Shown one piece after another: positions 8,966 to 20,653 of a stretch of DNA of 64,000 bases (positions are counted from its first letter, which is position 1; each line of letters opens with the position of its first letter). The DNA is from Kosakonia quasisacchari. GTDB taxonomy: Bacteria > Pseudomonadota > Gammaproteobacteria > Enterobacterales > Enterobacteriaceae. Position numbers and translations under genes: made by a program. The stretch covers positions 1 to 64,000 of the forward strand of contig NZ_SJOP01000005.1 in NCBI RefSeq assembly GCF_004331415.1, read 5' to 3'. Under the pieces are notes generated by a model that did not search any database, had not been told where the DNA came from, and worked only from the letters and a program-made list of their open reading frames with translations.

Positions 8966-10261
8966 TTATCTTCGCCACTCAAGATGTACGCCCGTTTGCT
9001 CAGCGCTTTTCGCCCCTTCTCGCGTAACGAATAACTCCACCGCTGCAATCAATGTTTCGCCATAAAACAGCAGCGGCGTGGTATCACGCCGCCAGGGTGC
9101 CACACCTAACTCTTGCCAGATCTTCTTCAGCTTGCGTCCGCCGCTGCGCCCGACGATATGCAACATGCCGGGTGCCTGAAAACGGATCGAAACAGCCTCA
9201 CCAACGCTGGGGGGGCGGATTTCCCCGCCGGTTAATAGCGACAGCTCACCAAGACCCGCCGGTAAGCGTAGCGGATTGAAAGGTGCAAGCCACGGCAGTT
9301 GCGTATCGCGCTGGCTTTCTGTTGCATGAATCCACCACAAGCACGACTGATAACGACGCACCTCGAATTCGCCCAGCCGCAAACACGGCGAAGCATCTTC
9401 ACGCGCCAGCGCCACTTCCTGCCACAAGCGATCGAGCATGGCGCGTGACGGCATTACCGCACCGCGCTGCGCCAGCCAGCGACGCAACAGCGCCCGACGG
9501 CGCGCATCACTTAGCGCATAAAGAGAGGCAAGTTCCAGTGCCCCTTCATCTGTCATCGCCGCAACAAGTTCGTCCGCGAGGAGCTCATCAAGTAACTGCT
9601 CTTGCTCGCCACACAGCGCGGCACTACGCGCAACGGCATCGGCAAAATGTGGCCAGCGCGCCGTCAGCAACGGTAAAATCTGCAAGCGTAAAAAATTGCG
9701 ATCGAAGCTGGCGTCGGCGTTACTTTCATCCTCAATCCATGACAGCGCATGGTGAAGCGCCCATTGGTGCAGCTCATCGCGGGTTTGTGTCAGTAGCGGG
9801 CGAATAAGCTGAGTTCCGGCAAAAGGCATCATTTCAGGCATGGCCGCCAGCCCGGCAGGTCCGCTGCCGCGCTTTAACGCCAGCAGGAACGTTTCACATT
9901 GATCGTCCAGATGCTGAGCCGTAACCAGCACTTCGCCGGGCATCAATGCATCCGCAAACGCCTGATAACGCGCTTTGCGCGCCTGTGCTTCGATCCCTTC
10001 CCCGTTGTTCACAAGCTGAACGCGAACCACCGTTAGCGGAATCTGCCAGCCAGTGCAAACGACCTGGCAATGATCCGCCCAAGCATCGGCGTGAGGGCTA
10101 AGCCCATGATGTATATGGATAGCACGCAGCTTGAGCTCGGGTAATTGCTGACGCCAAAGCATCAATTTATGCAGCAGGACCGTCGAATCCAGCCCACCAC
10201 TAAACGCCACCAGAAACTGGCGCGAAGTGGTCGGCATTGATGCAAAAAAGGGCGTGGTCAT
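8966..10261 (-). CDS. tilS: tRNA(Ile)-lysidine synthetase
   Basis: TilS ligates lysine to C34 of the tRNA-Ile2 CAU anticodon, changing both amino-acid identity and decoding from AUG to AUA; essential. The 431-residue product has the ATP-pyrophosphatase P-loop SGGLDS at residues 21-26, then the N-type PPase domain, TilS substrate-binding domains and the C-terminal domain with the [22 protein letters not shown] segment. The ATG at 10261 is used; a TTG four codons upstream is possible. The neighbour upstream is gloA2 on the same strand, separated by a hairpin. Confidence 0.94.
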   Translation of the reverse strand: MTTPFFASMPTTSRQFLVAFSGGLDSTVLLHKLMLWRQQLPELKLRAIHIHHGLSPHADAWADHCQVVCTGWQIPLTVVRVQLVNNGEGIEAQARKARYQAFADALMPGEVLVTAQHLDDQCETFLLALKRGSGPAGLAAMPEMMPFAGTQLIRPLLTQTRDELHQWALHHALSWIEDESNADASFDRNFLRLQILPLLTARWPHFADAVARSAALCGEQEQLLDELLADELVAAMTDEGALELASLYALSDARRRALLRRWLAQRGAVMPSRAMLDRLWQEVALAREDASPCLRLGEFEVRRYQSCLWWIHATESQRDTQLPWLAPFNPLRLPAGLGELSLLTGGEIRPPSVGEAVSIRFQAPGMLHIVGRSGGRKLKKIWQELGVAPWRRDTTPLLFYGETLIAAVELFVTREGAKSAEQTGVHLEWRR

Positions 10262-10279
10262 AGTGATTATCAAAACGGA

Positions 10280-10307
10280 GTAATGCCCGGCACGTTACCG
10301 GGCATTA
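10280..10307 (-). terminator. Possible terminator between gloA2 and tilS
   Basis: TAATGCCCGG and CCGGGCATTA form a 10-bp stem around a 7-nt loop, 17 nt after the gloA2 stop. On the minus strand the tail (CTCCGTTTTG) is weakly U-rich, so it may only attenuate transcription into tilS. Confidence 0.5.
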
Positions 10308-10323
10308 TCGGAAGTGGCAAGTA

Positions 10324-10713
10324 TTACTGCTGGTAAAGCTCCAGTGGCAGGCCATCAGGATCGGTGAAGAAGGTAAAACGTTTATCAGTGTAGGGATCGA
10401 TACGGATTTCCTCGCACTGCACACCGTGAGCCGCCAGGTGCGCGACTGCCTTATCTATATCATCCACACTAAATGCCAAATGGCGCAACCCGCAGGCTTC
10501 GGGCCGGCTGGGACGAGCTGGCGGGAACGGGAAAGAAAACAGTTCAATCACATACTGACCGTTCAGCGCCAGGTCGCCTTTCCATGAATCACGTGCCTCG
10601 CGATAGACCTCGCTTTGCAACGTAAACCCGAGGATATCGCAGTAGAACGCTTTACTCTTCGCGTAATCAGTAGCGATGATGGCAATATGATGAACCTGTT
10701 TTAAACCCAGCAT
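10324..10713 (-). CDS. gloA2: VOC-family protein, glyoxalase I-like (YaeR)
   Basis: A 129-residue single-domain vicinal-oxygen-chelate protein, long annotated YaeR and later GloA2, related to metal-dependent lactoylglutathione lyase. Starting at 10713 (MLGLKQVHHIAIIATDY) gives the standard length and has an AAGGAGAAA Shine-Dalgarno; an in-frame start 54 nt upstream has no support. Likely metal ligands are H8 or H9 of QVHHIAI, the H of LRHLAFSVDD and the terminal E of DPDGLPLELY. Substrate is not proven for this clade. It sits 58 nt after ldcC on the same strand. Confidence 0.85.
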   Translation of the reverse strand: MLGLKQVHHIAIIATDYAKSKAFYCDILGFTLQSEVYREARDSWKGDLALNGQYVIELFSFPFPPARPSRPEACGLRHLAFSVDDIDKAVAHLAAHGVQCEEIRIDPYTDKRFTFFTDPDGLPLELYQQ

Positions 10714-10771
10714 AGTTTCTCCTTTTCTGAATGCCAGAACGTTACGCCTGCCAATGTTTGCCCGCAATAGC

Positions 10772-12910
10772 TCAGCGGGCTTTTAGGACTCGTACCCGAT
10801 AAACGCCCTCTTCGTCCCGCTTCGCACCATGAATATCTGTCTCAAAACCGGGATAGTGGCGGCCAATAGCGCAGAGCATCAGCAGGAAATCCAGCACCGC
10901 CCGGCTGGCTTCGGTGATCATTTCACCGGGCATCACCAGCGGCACGCCTGGCGGATAAGGCAGGATCATATTCGCCGAAATTCGCCCAATTAGCCGCTCC
11001 AGCTCGATGGTTTCCACCTCGCCCTGAATTTGTCGCTGCCATGCCTGGTGCGGCGTCAGCTTCATTTCCGGAAGAACATCGAAAGCTTGCAACATTAAAC
11101 GTGGGAGATCGTGCTGACGGATCAATTTATGGATCCCCTGCGCCAGATCCTGAATGCGCATATTGCGGTAGAAATCTGGATCTTCGGCGTAGAGGTCCGG
11201 CAGCATATTTTTCACGCGCAGGTTCAGATCGTAGGCGCGTTTAAACTCCATCAGCCCACGCAGCAAGCCCATCGCGCGGGTTTTATCGATGCCGATACTG
11301 AACAGGAATAAAAGATTGTATGGCCCGGTTTTTTCGACCACCACGCCGCGTTCATCAAGAAACTTCGCCACCAGCGCAGCCGGGATCCCGTCATCACTCA
11401 TATTCCCCTGTTCGTCCATCCCCGGTGTCAGAATGGTCACTTTAACCGGATCAAGAAACATATGGTCGGCATCCGCGTCGCGAAAGCCGTGCCACATTTC
11501 GCCGGGCGCGACTGGCCAGCAATCCGCCTCTTCAATCTCTTCTGGCTGCCAGATATCAAAGAACCAGCCGTCGGCTTCGTCTTTAAGCCGCTGAACCTCT
11601 TTACGGAAATGCAGCGCACGCTCGACGGAACGGTTAATCAGACGTTTGCCAGGGTTACCGCGCAACATCGCTGCCGCCGTTTCGATAGACGCAACCAACG
11701 GGTAACTCGGTGAGGTAGTGGTGTGCATCATAAATGCTTCGTTAAAGGTGTCTTCATCATATTCACCTTTAATATGAATCAGCGACGCCTGCGAAAATGC
11801 CGCCAGCATTTTGTGCGTCGACTGGGTTTCAAAGAACACTTTTCCCGGTACCCGCTCACCGCTCATGCCGCTTTTCCCTGCGTAAATCGGGTGGAAATTG
11901 GTATATGGAACCCAGGCCGAATCGAAGTGGATCGAGGGCACATCCAGCGTTTTTTTTATCCAGTCAGTGTTATACAACAACCCGTCATAAGTGGAATTGG
12001 TGATCACCGCGTGTACCGGCCAGCGCGCGCCCGCGGTTTTTGCCACCTTTTGTTCGATGCTGGCAGGGGTAAATTCGCGGCGTGGAATACCGCCCAGAAT
12101 TCCCAATGCATTGCGCCCTGGTTTCAGCCATAGCGGCGTAACGTCGCTCATCATCAGCAGATGAGCCAGTGACTTATGGCAGTTACGGTCAATGAGCAAT
12201 GTGCTGCCCGCCGGGGCGGCATACATCCCGACGATTTTATTCGACGTGGACGTGCCGTTGGTCACCATGTAGCTCTGCTCCGCGCCAAAGGTGCGGGCGA
12301 TATACTCTTCGGCTTCCAGATGCGGGCCTGTGTGATCCAGTAATGAACCCAACTCCGTGACCGAAATAGAGACATCCGCTTTTAGCGTGTTGCCGCCGAA
12401 GAAGTCGTAAAACAGGCAGCCAACCGGGCTTTTCTGATAAGCCGTGCCCGCCATATGTCCCGGCGTGCAAAAGGTATATTTGCCCTCTTTAACATAGGTA
12501 AACAGCGCGCGGGTAAACGGTGGCGTAATGGTATCCAGGTACTCCCGGGTGTACTGGCCGATGCGCGTAGCAATATCTTCGGACACGCCCAGCGCATACT
12601 CGAAAAACCACAGCGCCATGCGCATATCCTGGATGCTGACATCCATCGTCGAGTGCGTATTGATAAAGGCATACAGCGGAAGGTATTCGTTAAGCTGATT
12701 GATTTCGCTGCACAGATCGAGGGAGTACTCGTCCCAGTCAAAGATAACGCCGCAGATGCGCGGGTTGTGTTCGATAAATTTCAGTAAGTCGGTGCTGTTT
12801 TGCGGCCAGATAAGTTGAAAACCCTGGGCCTGTAATGCCTGCTCCAGCTCCTTAATTGGCTCATCTTTATAGAAAACGCCATGTGGTCCCATGATGGCAA
12901 TAATGTTCAC
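10772..12910 (-). CDS. ldcC: Lysine decarboxylase (constitutive type)
   Basis: Decarboxylates lysine to cadaverine, consuming a proton; PLP-dependent fold-type I decarboxylase, a cytosolic decamer. The 712-residue protein has the N-terminal wing domain (about 1-130), the PLP core with the Schiff-base lysine in QSTHKML near residue 367, and the C-terminal domain. The sequence follows E. coli LdcC rather than acid-induced CadA, and the locus between accA and yaeR is the ldcC locus; there is no cadB or cadC nearby. The accA terminator lies upstream, so it has its own promoter. Confidence 0.95.
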   Translation of the reverse strand: MNIIAIMGPHGVFYKDEPIKELEQALQAQGFQLIWPQNSTDLLKFIEHNPRICGVIFDWDEYSLDLCSEINQLNEYLPLYAFINTHSTMDVSIQDMRMALWFFEYALGVSEDIATRIGQYTREYLDTITPPFTRALFTYVKEGKYTFCTPGHMAGTAYQKSPVGCLFYDFFGGNTLKADVSISVTELGSLLDHTGPHLEAEEYIARTFGAEQSYMVTNGTSTSNKIVGMYAAPAGSTLLIDRNCHKSLAHLLMMSDVTPLWLKPGRNALGILGGIPRREFTPASIEQKVAKTAGARWPVHAVITNSTYDGLLYNTDWIKKTLDVPSIHFDSAWVPYTNFHPIYAGKSGMSGERVPGKVFFETQSTHKMLAAFSQASLIHIKGEYDEDTFNEAFMMHTTTSPSYPLVASIETAAAMLRGNPGKRLINRSVERALHFRKEVQRLKDEADGWFFDIWQPEEIEEADCWPVAPGEMWHGFRDADADHMFLDPVKVTILTPGMDEQGNMSDDGIPAALVAKFLDERGVVVEKTGPYNLLFLFSIGIDKTRAMGLLRGLMEFKRAYDLNLRVKNMLPDLYAEDPDFYRNMRIQDLAQGIHKLIRQHDLPRLMLQAFDVLPEMKLTPHQAWQRQIQGEVETIELERLIGRISANMILPYPPGVPLVMPGEMITEASRAVLDFLLMLCAIGRHYPGFETDIHGAKRDEEGVYRVRVLKAR

Positions 12911-12961
12911 GGTTACCTCCGTTAAAAACCTTAGCTAAGCATAGTTGAGCTAAACGGCAGG

Positions 12962-12995
12962 TATAAAAAAAGCCGCACAGCGGTGCGGCTTTTCA
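12962..12995 (-). terminator. Terminator of the accA end of the envelope/dnaE cluster
   Basis: On the minus strand AAAGCCGCACCG and TGTGCGGCTTT form a GC-rich stem followed by a run of seven U. It lies 15 nt after the accA stop, closing the long minus-strand gene run before ldcC. Confidence 0.9.
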
Positions 12996-13009
12996 GAGTG
13001 GGATGAGGA

Positions 13010-13969
13010 TCAGGCGTAGCCGTAGCTCATCAGACGCTGGTAACGGCGGTTACGCAGATCATCTTTGCTCAGCACTTCCAGATCGGCCAGATCGGCCAGC
13101 AGTTGCGCTTTCAGCGAAGCAGCCATGGTTTCCGGGTTACGGTGAGCGCCGCCCAGCGGTTCCGGAATGATCGAGTCGATCAGTTTCAACTCTTTCAGAC
13201 GCGGTGCGATAATCCCCATCGCTTCGGCCGCCAGCGGCGCTTTATCAGCGCTTTTCCACAGAATGGAGGCGCAGCCTTCCGGGGAGATAACAGAATAAGT
13301 GCTGTATTGCAGCATATTCACTTTATCACCCACGCCAATCGCCAGTGCGCCGCCGGAGCCGCCTTCGCCGATCACGGTGCAAATAACCGGCACGCTCAGG
13401 CGGGACATTTCACGCAGGTTGCGGGCGATCGCTTCAGACTGACCACGCTCTTCCGCGCCCACGCCCGGATAAGCACCCGGCGTGTCGATAAAGGTAATGA
13501 TCGGCATATTGAAGCGTTCTGCCATTTCCATCAGGCGCAGCGCTTTGCGATAGCCTTCCGGTGCCGGCATACCAAAGTTACGACGAATTTTCTCTTTGGT
13601 TTCGCGGCCTTTCTGGTGGCCGATGATCATCACCGGACGCCCATCCAGACGCGCGATACCGCCAACAATGGCTTTATCGTCAGCGTAAGCACGATCGCCA
13701 GCCAGTTCATCGAATTCGTCGAAAGCCAGGCGGACATAATCCAGGGTGTATGGACGCAGCGGATGGCGAGCCAACTGTGCGACCTGCCATGCGCCAAGAT
13801 CGGCGAAAATTTTACGTGTCAGCTCAACGCTTTTTTCACGCAGACGATGCACTTCTTCGTCGATGTTAATATCCAGTTTTTCATCCTGACGGCCAACGGC
13901 GGTCAGAGAATCGATTTTCGCTTCCAGCTCAGCAATCGGCTGTTCGAAATCAAGGAAATTCAGACTCAT
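13010..13969 (-). CDS. accA: Acetyl-CoA carboxylase carboxyltransferase subunit alpha
   Basis: Pairs with AccD to move the carboxyl group from carboxybiotin to acetyl-CoA, making malonyl-CoA for fatty acid synthesis. The 319-residue protein has the crotonase-like carboxyltransferase fold with family segments such as [35 protein letters not shown] and [12 protein letters not shown], the last forming an oxyanion-hole loop. Full length matches E. coli. It follows dnaE by 12 nt and is the last gene before a strong terminator. Confidence 0.97.
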   Translation of the reverse strand: MSLNFLDFEQPIAELEAKIDSLTAVGRQDEKLDINIDEEVHRLREKSVELTRKIFADLGAWQVAQLARHPLRPYTLDYVRLAFDEFDELAGDRAYADDKAIVGGIARLDGRPVMIIGHQKGRETKEKIRRNFGMPAPEGYRKALRLMEMAERFNMPIITFIDTPGAYPGVGAEERGQSEAIARNLREMSRLSVPVICTVIGEGGSGGALAIGVGDKVNMLQYSTYSVISPEGCASILWKSADKAPLAAEAMGIIAPRLKELKLIDSIIPEPLGGAHRNPETMAASLKAQLLADLADLEVLSKDDLRNRRYQRLMSYGYA

Positions 13970-13981
13970 AGTATTCCTGTA

Positions 13982-16900
13982 TTAGTCAAACTCCAGTTCC
14001 ACCTGCTCCGAACCTATGAGGCCACGCAAATCGTTGAGTAAACGATCGCTCGGAGAGACACGCCACGTTGCGCCGAAGCGTAATCGTGCGCGCGCATCCG
14101 CCCTCTGATAGTAGAGATGTACTGGAATGGTTCCCGAACGGTGGGGTTCCAGAGACTGACGGAGTCGGTTTAAAAGCTGGTCATCAATTTGCCTGTCCGT
14201 CAGCGAGATAGCAAGCCCACGGGCGTATTTTTCCCGGGCTTCGTCAATGTCCATCACTTCGCGGGCGGTCATTTTAAGCCCCCCGCTGAAGTCATCAAAG
14301 CTGACCTGTCCGCTGACGATAAGTATGCGGTCTTTTTCCAGCAGTTGCTGGTATTTATCCAGGGCGTCAGTGAACAACATCACTTCAAGACGCCCGGAAC
14401 GGTCATCCAACGTACAGATGCCGATACGATTACCGCGCTTGGTGACCATAACCCGCGCAGCAATGACGAGCCCCGCCGCCGTGGTCACTTTCCCACGTTC
14501 GGTCGGATGCATGTCTTTAAGCCTGTAGCCTCCGACATAGCGCTCAATTTCTTTTAAATATTGGTTAATCGGGTGTCCTGTCAGGTATAACCCTAACGTT
14601 TCACGCTCGCCATCCAACACCACCTGTTCCGGCCACGGCTGACAGCTGGCGTAGGACTGCTCGATCTGCTCTGGCTCTTCAGCCAAAACGCCAAACATAT
14701 CTGCCTGACCAATCGCTTCCGCTTTCGAATGCTGATCGGCAGCTTTCAGCGCATCGCTCAGCGCGTTCATTAGCGCGGCGCGATGCGGGCCAAGGCGATC
14801 AAACGCCCCGGACATAATCAGTTTTTCCAGCACCCGGCGATTGAGTTTTTTAATATCGGTGCGAGCACAAAGATCAAACAGTTCACGGAAATAACCGCCG
14901 TTATTACGCGCTTCAATGATCGCCTCGATCGGACCTTCACCCACGCCTTTGATCGCACCAATGCCATAAACAATTTCACCATCGTCGTTGACGTGGAAAT
15001 GATACAGACCCGAGTTGATATCTGGCGGCAGGATTTTCAGCCCCATGCGCCAGCACTCATCGACCAGGCCAACCACTTTCTCGGTGTTGTCCATATCAGC
15101 GGTCATTACCGCCGCCATAAACTCGGCCGGATAGTGCGCCTTCAACCACAGCGTCTGGTACGACACCAAAGCATAGGCGGCAGAGTGCGATTTGTTAAAT
15201 CCGTAACCAGCGAATTTTTCCACGAGGTCAAAGATTCTCATCGCCAGTTCGCCGTCGACGCCGTTTTTCTTCGCACCTTCTTCAAACGTACCGCGCTGCT
15301 TGGCCATCTCTTCCGGCTTTTTCTTACCCATCGCGCGGCGCAACATATCCGCACCGCCAAGGGTGTAACCCGAAAGTACCTGCGCAATCTGCATCACCTG
15401 TTCCTGATACAGAATGATGCCGTAGGTTGGCTCCAGCACTGGCTTCAGGCTCTCGTGCTGCCATTGAACATCCGGGTAAGAGATCTCTTCGCGCCCGTGC
15501 TTACGGTCGATGAAGTTATCCACCATGCCCGATTGCAGCGGCCCCGGACGGAACAGCGCCACCAGTGCGATCATATCTTCGAAGCAGTCGGGCTGCAGAC
15601 GTTTGATCAGGTCTTTCATGCCGCGGGATTCAAGCTGGAAAACCGCCGTGGTTTCCGAGCGTTGCAGCATGTCGAAACTTTTCTTGTCATCCAGCGGAAT
15701 AGCAGCGATATCCAGCGGCGGTTCGCCGTTTTTCTCGCGCCGGGCGTTAATCATTTCCAGCGCCCAGTTAATGATGGTCAGCGTACGCAGCCCGAGGAAG
15801 TCGAACTTCACCAGACCCGCATATTCCACGTCGTTTTTATCGAACTGGGTAACCGGGTGCTGACCGGCTTCATCACAATACAGCGGGGCAAAATCGGTAA
15901 TCTTTGTTGGCGCGATAACCACGCCACCGGCGTGTTTCCCGGCGTTTCGCGTGACCCCTTCCAGCTTGCGCGCCATATCAATTAGCGCTTTGACTTCTTC
16001 GTCGGCTTCGTAAATTTCCGGCAGTTGCGGTTCGGCTTCAAACGCTTTAGCCAGCGTCATCCCCGGATCGGGCGGCACCAGTTTCGAAATTCGGTCGACA
16101 AAGCCATACGGATGACCAAGCACACGGCCAACGTCGCGGATAACCGCTTTCGCCGCCATGGTACCAAAGGTGATGATCTGCGATACCGCATCGCGGCCGT
16201 ACATATCCGCCACGTGCTCGATAACCTGGTCACGTTTTTCCATGCAGAAGTCAACGTCGAAGTCAGGCATCGAAACACGTTCCGGGTTAAGGAAACGTTC
16301 GAACAGCAGGTCAAACTCCAGCGGATCGAGGTCGGTAATTTTCAGCGCATAAGCCACCAGTGAACCCGCACCAGAACCACGTCCCGGCCCTACCGGTACG
16401 CCGTTGTCTTTCGACCACTGGATAAACTCCATCACAATGAGGAAGTAGCCCGGGAACCCCATCTGGTTGATAACCTGGAGTTCAATATCGAGACGTTCAT
16501 CGTAAGGCGGGCGCTTTTCGGCGCGCTCTTTTTCATCAGGGAAGAGGAATTCCAGACGCTCTTCCAGCCCCTCTTTTGATTTCACCACGAGGAAATCTTC
16601 GGTGGTCATATCCCCTGTCGGGAACTGTGGCAAGAAGTATTCGCCCAGACGCACGGTGACGTTACAACGTTTGGCGATTTCGACCGTGTTTTCCAGCGCT
16701 TCCGGGATATCCGAAAAGAGTTCGCACATCTCCTCTTCGCTGCGCATATATTGCTGCGGCGAATAGTTACGCGGGCGTTTGGGATCGTCGAGGGTAAAAC
16801 CGTCGTGGATCGCCACGCGGATCTCATGGGCGTCGAAGTCGCCGGCATCAATAAACCGCACATCGTTGGTAGCAACAACCGGCAAGCCATGCTCTTCTGC

Positions 16901-17464
16901 CAGCGCAACGGCGGCATGCAGGTAAGGCTCTTCGTCCGCTCGCCCTGTGCGGATCAACTCCAGGTAGTAGCGATCGTGAAAATGGGTTTTGTAGAACTCA
17001 AGACACTGCTCTACCAGTGCGCTATTGCCACGCAGTACGCTTTTACCCACGTCGCCCATGCGCCCGCCGGAAAGCAGAATCAACCCTTCATTGAGCTCCA
17101 GCAGCCAGTCGCGATCAATCCACGGACCAAGCGCGCCATAACCGCGCTGGTAAGCACGCGAGATTAGCAGCGTCAGGTTTTGATAACCCGTATTGTTGAT
17201 AGCGAGAACAGTCAGCTGCGTCAGCTCGTCGCCAAGCAGATCGCTTTGCACATGAAAATCGGCACCGACGATCGGCTTCATCCCGGCACCGTGCGCCGTT
17301 CCGTAAAACTTCACCAGACCACACAGGTTAGTAAAATCGGTGATCGCCAGCGCAGGCATGCCGAGCGCGGCCGCCTTTTTTACCAGCGGCCCGGTTTTCG
17401 CCAGCCCGTCAATCATGGAATAGTCGCTATGCACCCGCAGGTGTACGAAACGTGGTTCAGCCAT
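13982..17464 (-). CDS. dnaE: DNA polymerase III subunit alpha
   Basis: Catalytic subunit of the replicative polymerase. The 1160-residue protein starts with a PHP domain ([14 protein letters not shown], residues 7-20), followed by a C-family polymerase core with catalytic D401 and D403 in MPDFDVDFC, then the tandem HhH region, the beta-clamp binding motif QADMFGV (near 920), an OB fold and the tau-binding C-terminus. It lies between rnhB (39 nt upstream) and accA, joining replication to the lipid A and fatty acid genes in one transcription direction. Confidence 0.98.
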   Translation of the reverse strand: MAEPRFVHLRVHSDYSMIDGLAKTGPLVKKAAALGMPALAITDFTNLCGLVKFYGTAHGAGMKPIVGADFHVQSDLLGDELTQLTVLAINNTGYQNLTLLISRAYQRGYGALGPWIDRDWLLELNEGLILLSGGRMGDVGKSVLRGNSALVEQCLEFYKTHFHDRYYLELIRTGRADEEPYLHAAVALAEEHGLPVVATNDVRFIDAGDFDAHEIRVAIHDGFTLDDPKRPRNYSPQQYMRSEEEMCELFSDIPEALENTVEIAKRCNVTVRLGEYFLPQFPTGDMTTEDFLVVKSKEGLEERLEFLFPDEKERAEKRPPYDERLDIELQVINQMGFPGYFLIVMEFIQWSKDNGVPVGPGRGSGAGSLVAYALKITDLDPLEFDLLFERFLNPERVSMPDFDVDFCMEKRDQVIEHVADMYGRDAVSQIITFGTMAAKAVIRDVGRVLGHPYGFVDRISKLVPPDPGMTLAKAFEAEPQLPEIYEADEEVKALIDMARKLEGVTRNAGKHAGGVVIAPTKITDFAPLYCDEAGQHPVTQFDKNDVEYAGLVKFDFLGLRTLTIINWALEMINARREKNGEPPLDIAAIPLDDKKSFDMLQRSETTAVFQLESRGMKDLIKRLQPDCFEDMIALVALFRPGPLQSGMVDNFIDRKHGREEISYPDVQWQHESLKPVLEPTYGIILYQEQVMQIAQVLSGYTLGGADMLRRAMGKKKPEEMAKQRGTFEEGAKKNGVDGELAMRIFDLVEKFAGYGFNKSHSAAYALVSYQTLWLKAHYPAEFMAAVMTADMDNTEKVVGLVDECWRMGLKILPPDINSGLYHFHVNDDGEIVYGIGAIKGVGEGPIEAIIEARNNGGYFRELFDLCARTDIKKLNRRVLEKLIMSGAFDRLGPHRAALMNALSDALKAADQHSKAEAIGQADMFGVLAEEPEQIEQSYASCQPWPEQVVLDGERETLGLYLTGHPINQYLKEIERYVGGYRLKDMHPTERGKVTTAAGLVIAARVMVTKRGNRIGICTLDDRSGRLEVMLFTDALDKYQQLLEKDRILIVSGQVSFDDFSGGLKMTAREVMDIDEAREKYARGLAISLTDRQIDDQLLNRLRQSLEPHRSGTIPVHLYYQRADARARLRFGATWRVSPSDRLLNDLRGLIGSEQVELEFD

Positions 17465-17503
17465 TTTTAGATTCCAGCCTGGTTTATTTCACGTTCACAA
17501 GAA

Positions 17504-18100
17504 TCAGGACGCAAGACCCAACGCGCGTTTGACCGGCGCAAAGCTGCGTCGGTGATGTTCGGTTGCGCCGTGCTCCGCCAGCCTCTCCAGATGGAAAGCC
17601 GTAGGATAGCCTTTATGCTGCGCAAAGCCATATTGCGGAAAAATGATATCAAGTTCTGCCATCTCCGCATCGCGGGCCACTTTGGCGAGAATAGACGCGG
17701 CGCTAATTTCTGCGACCCGGCTATCGCCTTTTACCACCGCCAGCGAAGGCATCGGTAAAGCCGGACAACGGTTACCATCGATCAGCACAAACTCGGGCGC
17801 GATTGCCAGCCCGGCAACGGCGCGCTGCATTGCCAGCATGGTGGCATGCAAAATGTTCAACGCGTCGATTTCATGCGGCTCCGCGCGGCCAAGGCACCAG
17901 GCCAGCGCTTTCTCTTTGATCTCATGGCTGAGCGACAAACGGCGTTTTTCGGATAATTTTTTAGAATCGTTCAGACCGACAATAGGACGTTCGGGATCGA
18001 GGATCACCGCCGCTGTCACCACCGCCCCCACCAACGGGCCGCGACCGACCTCATCCACACCCGCGACCAAATGCGTATGTGGATAAACAAACTCTATCAT
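17504..18100 (-). CDS. rnhB: Ribonuclease HII
   Basis: Cuts RNA in RNA-DNA hybrids and starts ribonucleotide excision at single misincorporated ribonucleotides. The 198-residue protein begins with the RNase HII motif [13 protein letters not shown], giving active-site D16 and E17, with [10 protein letters not shown] supplying a further catalytic aspartate near 108. Its ATG overlaps the lpxB stop by 4 nt (ATGA), so translation is coupled to lpxB. Confidence 0.96.
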   Translation of the reverse strand: MIEFVYPHTHLVAGVDEVGRGPLVGAVVTAAVILDPERPIVGLNDSKKLSEKRRLSLSHEIKEKALAWCLGRAEPHEIDALNILHATMLAMQRAVAGLAIAPEFVLIDGNRCPALPMPSLAVVKGDSRVAEISAASILAKVARDAEMAELDIIFPQYGFAQHKGYPTAFHLERLAEHGATEHHRRSFAPVKRALGLAS

Positions 18101-19245
18101 TGTGCTAACTCCAGTACGGCGTCAGCCGCCTGTTCATCGGCATTGCAGCGAATCTGCAAATGCAGTTCGCGGAAAATGTCGTGCATCTCGTGGCTGGTTT
18201 TACCGTTGGCCAGTAAGGGTTCCAGCGCGGCAGCGAGCGCCTGCGGATGACATTCATCCTGGAGCAACTCTTTAACCAGTTCACGCCCGGCAAGCAAGTT
18301 TGGCAGCGAAACATAGGGCGTTTTTACCAGCCGTTTTGCCAGCCAGAAAGTGAATGGTTTCATGCGATAGCCAACTACCATTGGGCATTTCGCCAGCATG
18401 CACTCCAGCGCAGCGGTTCCTGAAGCCAGCAGCGCGGCATCTGCGGCGATCATTGCTTCCCGCGCCTGACCATCAAGCATATGCACTGGCAGTTCCGGTG
18501 CGATTTCCGCTTTGATGCGTTCAAACTGCTCACGCCGTTTCGCATTAACCAGCGGCACAACCACTTCAAGATCGGGGTAGCGCTCACGCAACAACTGCGC
18601 GGTCCGCAGGAAGTCGGCACTCAGCATTTCAACTTCCGCACCGCGACTGCCCGGCAGCAAAGCCAGACAGTGCACGTTATCAGCAATCCCCAAATGCGCC
18701 CGCGCCGCGTTCTTATCGGGATCCAGCGGCATGGCATCCGCCATGGTATGGCCGATGAAACGGCACGGCACGTTAAATTTATCGTAAAACGCTTTTTCGA
18801 AAGGCAGAAACGCGAGCACCAGATTGGTGGCTCTGCCGATTTTGAAAACGCGTTTTTGTCGCCACGCCCAGACGGACGGACTGACATAATGAATGGTTTT
18901 AATACCCTGCTTTTTCAGATTGCCTTCGAGGGTAATATTGAAATCCGGCGCGTCGATACCGACAAACACATCCGGTTTCAGTTCGCTGAATCGACGGGTT
19001 AAATCGGCACGGATATGTAGCAAACGGCGCAAGCGACCCAGCACCTCAACGATGCCCATTACCGCCAGCTCTTCCATTTCATACCACGCTTCGCAGCCTT
19101 CGGCCTGCATACGCGGCCCTGCGACGCCAACAAAACGCGCGTTCGGCAGGCGAGCTCGCAGCGCACGGATAAGACCGGCCCCAAGAATATCGCCGGAGGT
19201 TTCTCCGGCGACGAGGGCTATCGTAAGAGGACGCGCGTCGTTCAT
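18097..19245 (-). CDS. lpxB: Lipid-A-disaccharide synthase
   Basis: Glycosyltransferase (family 19) that joins UDP-2,3-diacylglucosamine to lipid X, forming the lipid A disaccharide at the inner face of the inner membrane. The 382-residue length equals E. coli. Recognisable segments are [16 protein letters not shown] at the N-terminus, [14 protein letters not shown] and [10 protein letters not shown]. The start ATG shares one base with the lpxA stop (TAATG) and its own stop overlaps rnhB, making a tightly coupled lpxA-lpxB-rnhB block. Confidence 0.97.
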   Translation of the reverse strand: MNDARPLTIALVAGETSGDILGAGLIRALRARLPNARFVGVAGPRMQAEGCEAWYEMEELAVMGIVEVLGRLRRLLHIRADLTRRFSELKPDVFVGIDAPDFNITLEGNLKKQGIKTIHYVSPSVWAWRQKRVFKIGRATNLVLAFLPFEKAFYDKFNVPCRFIGHTMADAMPLDPDKNAARAHLGIADNVHCLALLPGSRGAEVEMLSADFLRTAQLLRERYPDLEVVVPLVNAKRREQFERIKAEIAPELPVHMLDGQAREAMIAADAALLASGTAALECMLAKCPMVVGYRMKPFTFWLAKRLVKTPYVSLPNLLAGRELVKELLQDECHPQALAAALEPLLANGKTSHEMHDIFRELHLQIRCNADEQAADAVLELAQ

Positions 19246-20033
19246 TAACGAATCAAACCACGTGTTGAGCGCTCAAAGAACTGCATGAATGCGTCAACTT
19301 CCGGGTGCTTAGCAGCAAGCTCAGCAATTTCCGGTTTCGCCTCTTCCAGCGTTTTACCGCTGCGGTACAGCAATTTGTACGCATTACGGATAGCCACTAA
19401 CGCTTCTCTGCTAAAGCCGCGACGTTTCAGGCCTTCAATGTTCACACCAAACGGCGTGGCATGGTTGCCCTGAGCGATCACGTAAGGCGGTACATCCTGG
19501 GCAACACCAGAACAGCCGCCAACCATCACGTGTGCACCGATAATGCAGAACTGATGCACTGCGGTCATGCCGCCGATGATTGCAAAGTCGTCGACGGAAA
19601 CATGCCCCGCCAGCGTTGCGTTATTTGCGAGGATACAGCGATTTCCAACGGTGCAATCATGCGCAACGTGTGCGTTAATCATCAGCAGGTTATCGCTGCC
19701 CACCTTCGTCAACCCACCACCCTGTACTGTGCCACGGTGGATGGTGACGCTTTCGCGGATGCGGTTGCGATCGCCAATTTCCACACGAGTCGGTTCACCA
19801 GCATATTTTAAATCCTGGTTAACCTCGCCGATGGAGGCGAACTGATAAATCTCGTTGTCACGACCAATAGTCGTATGACCATTCACGACGACGTGAGATT
19901 TCAGTACGGTACCCTCACCAATTTCAACGTGAGGTCCCACAATACAAAATGGGCCAATATGAGCGTTAGCACCGATAACGGCACCGTCTTCAACAATGGC
20001 AGTAGGATGAATAAAGGCGGTTTTATCAATCAC
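19245..20033 (-). CDS. lpxA: UDP-N-acetylglucosamine O-acyltransferase
   Basis: First step of lipid A synthesis: transfers R-3-hydroxymyristate from ACP to UDP-GlcNAc. The 262-residue protein has a left-handed beta-helix of hexapeptide repeats in its first 190 residues, with the catalytic histidine H125 (and H122) in [11 protein letters not shown], and a helical C-terminal region. It follows fabZ by 3 nt, sharing the acyl-ACP pool at which FabZ and LpxA compete, and overlaps lpxB by one base. Confidence 0.97.
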   Translation of the reverse strand: MIDKTAFIHPTAIVEDGAVIGANAHIGPFCIVGPHVEIGEGTVLKSHVVVNGHTTIGRDNEIYQFASIGEVNQDLKYAGEPTRVEIGDRNRIRESVTIHRGTVQGGGLTKVGSDNLLMINAHVAHDCTVGNRCILANNATLAGHVSVDDFAIIGGMTAVHQFCIIGAHVMVGGCSGVAQDVPPYVIAQGNHATPFGVNIEGLKRRGFSREALVAIRNAYKLLYRSGKTLEEAKPEIAELAAKHPEVDAFMQFFERSTRGLIR

Positions 20034-20036
20034 GTA

Positions 20037-20492
20037 TCAGGCCTCCCGGCTACGTGCACACATCATAGTAGCTTCACAAACAATTTTACCGTCTACCAGC
20101 GCAACCCCTTTAAAACGGGTCAGGCCACGGCGGGTTTTTTCGAAAGTGACTTCCATGATCATCTGATCGCCTGGCACAACAGGACGCTTAAAGCGCGCTT
20201 CGTCGATACCGGCGAAGTAATACAGCTCACCCGGCTCCAGTTTGCCAACGCTTTTAAACGCCAGAATACCGGTTGCCTGCGCCATTGCTTCAAGAATCAG
20301 CACGCCCGGGAAAATCGGTTTGCCAGGGAAGTGTCCCTGGAAAAATGGCTCGTTTACCGAAACATTTTTGACTGCGCGCAGAAAACGACCTTCTTCAAAA
20401 TCCAGCACACGATCAACCAGTAAGAACGGGTAGCGGTGCGGCAGAAGCTCCAGGATCTCTTCAATGTGCAGAGTATGAGTGTCAGTAGTCAA
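20037..20492 (-). CDS. fabZ: 3-hydroxyacyl-ACP dehydratase
   Basis: Dehydrates 3-hydroxyacyl-ACP in fatty acid elongation. I choose a TTG start at 20492: it has an AGGAAG Shine-Dalgarno 6 nt upstream and gives 151 residues, the E. coli length, and E. coli fabZ also starts with TTG; another TTG at 20510 would add six unrelated residues. The hot-dog fold has catalytic H54 in GHFPGKP and E68 in LEAMAQ. The gene lies between lpxD and lpxA, placing it where hydroxymyristoyl-ACP is partitioned between lipid A and phospholipid. Confidence 0.94.
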   Translation of the reverse strand: MTTDTHTLHIEEILELLPHRYPFLLVDRVLDFEEGRFLRAVKNVSVNEPFFQGHFPGKPIFPGVLILEAMAQATGILAFKSVGKLEPGELYYFAGIDEARFKRPVVPGDQMIMEVTFEKTRRGLTRFKGVALVDGKIVCEATMMCARSREA

Positions 20493-20653
20493 AATACTCT
20501 TCCTGTCCAAATATACTAAAAGGCAATAATAACACGGCCCGCGGCAATCATAAGAATGCCAACAGGCCGGGAAGTATATACACTTTATTCTTCGAGGTGC
20601 AGAGGCTTTTCTGTCCCCCGAATTCTTCTGTGTACAAGCGTTATGCGGATGAA

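Noticed and set aside
14783..15985. A 400-codon open frame opposite dnaE
   Set aside because: Fully inside dnaE on the other strand, with no recognisable protein family. A long conserved GC-rich gene gives such frames by chance.
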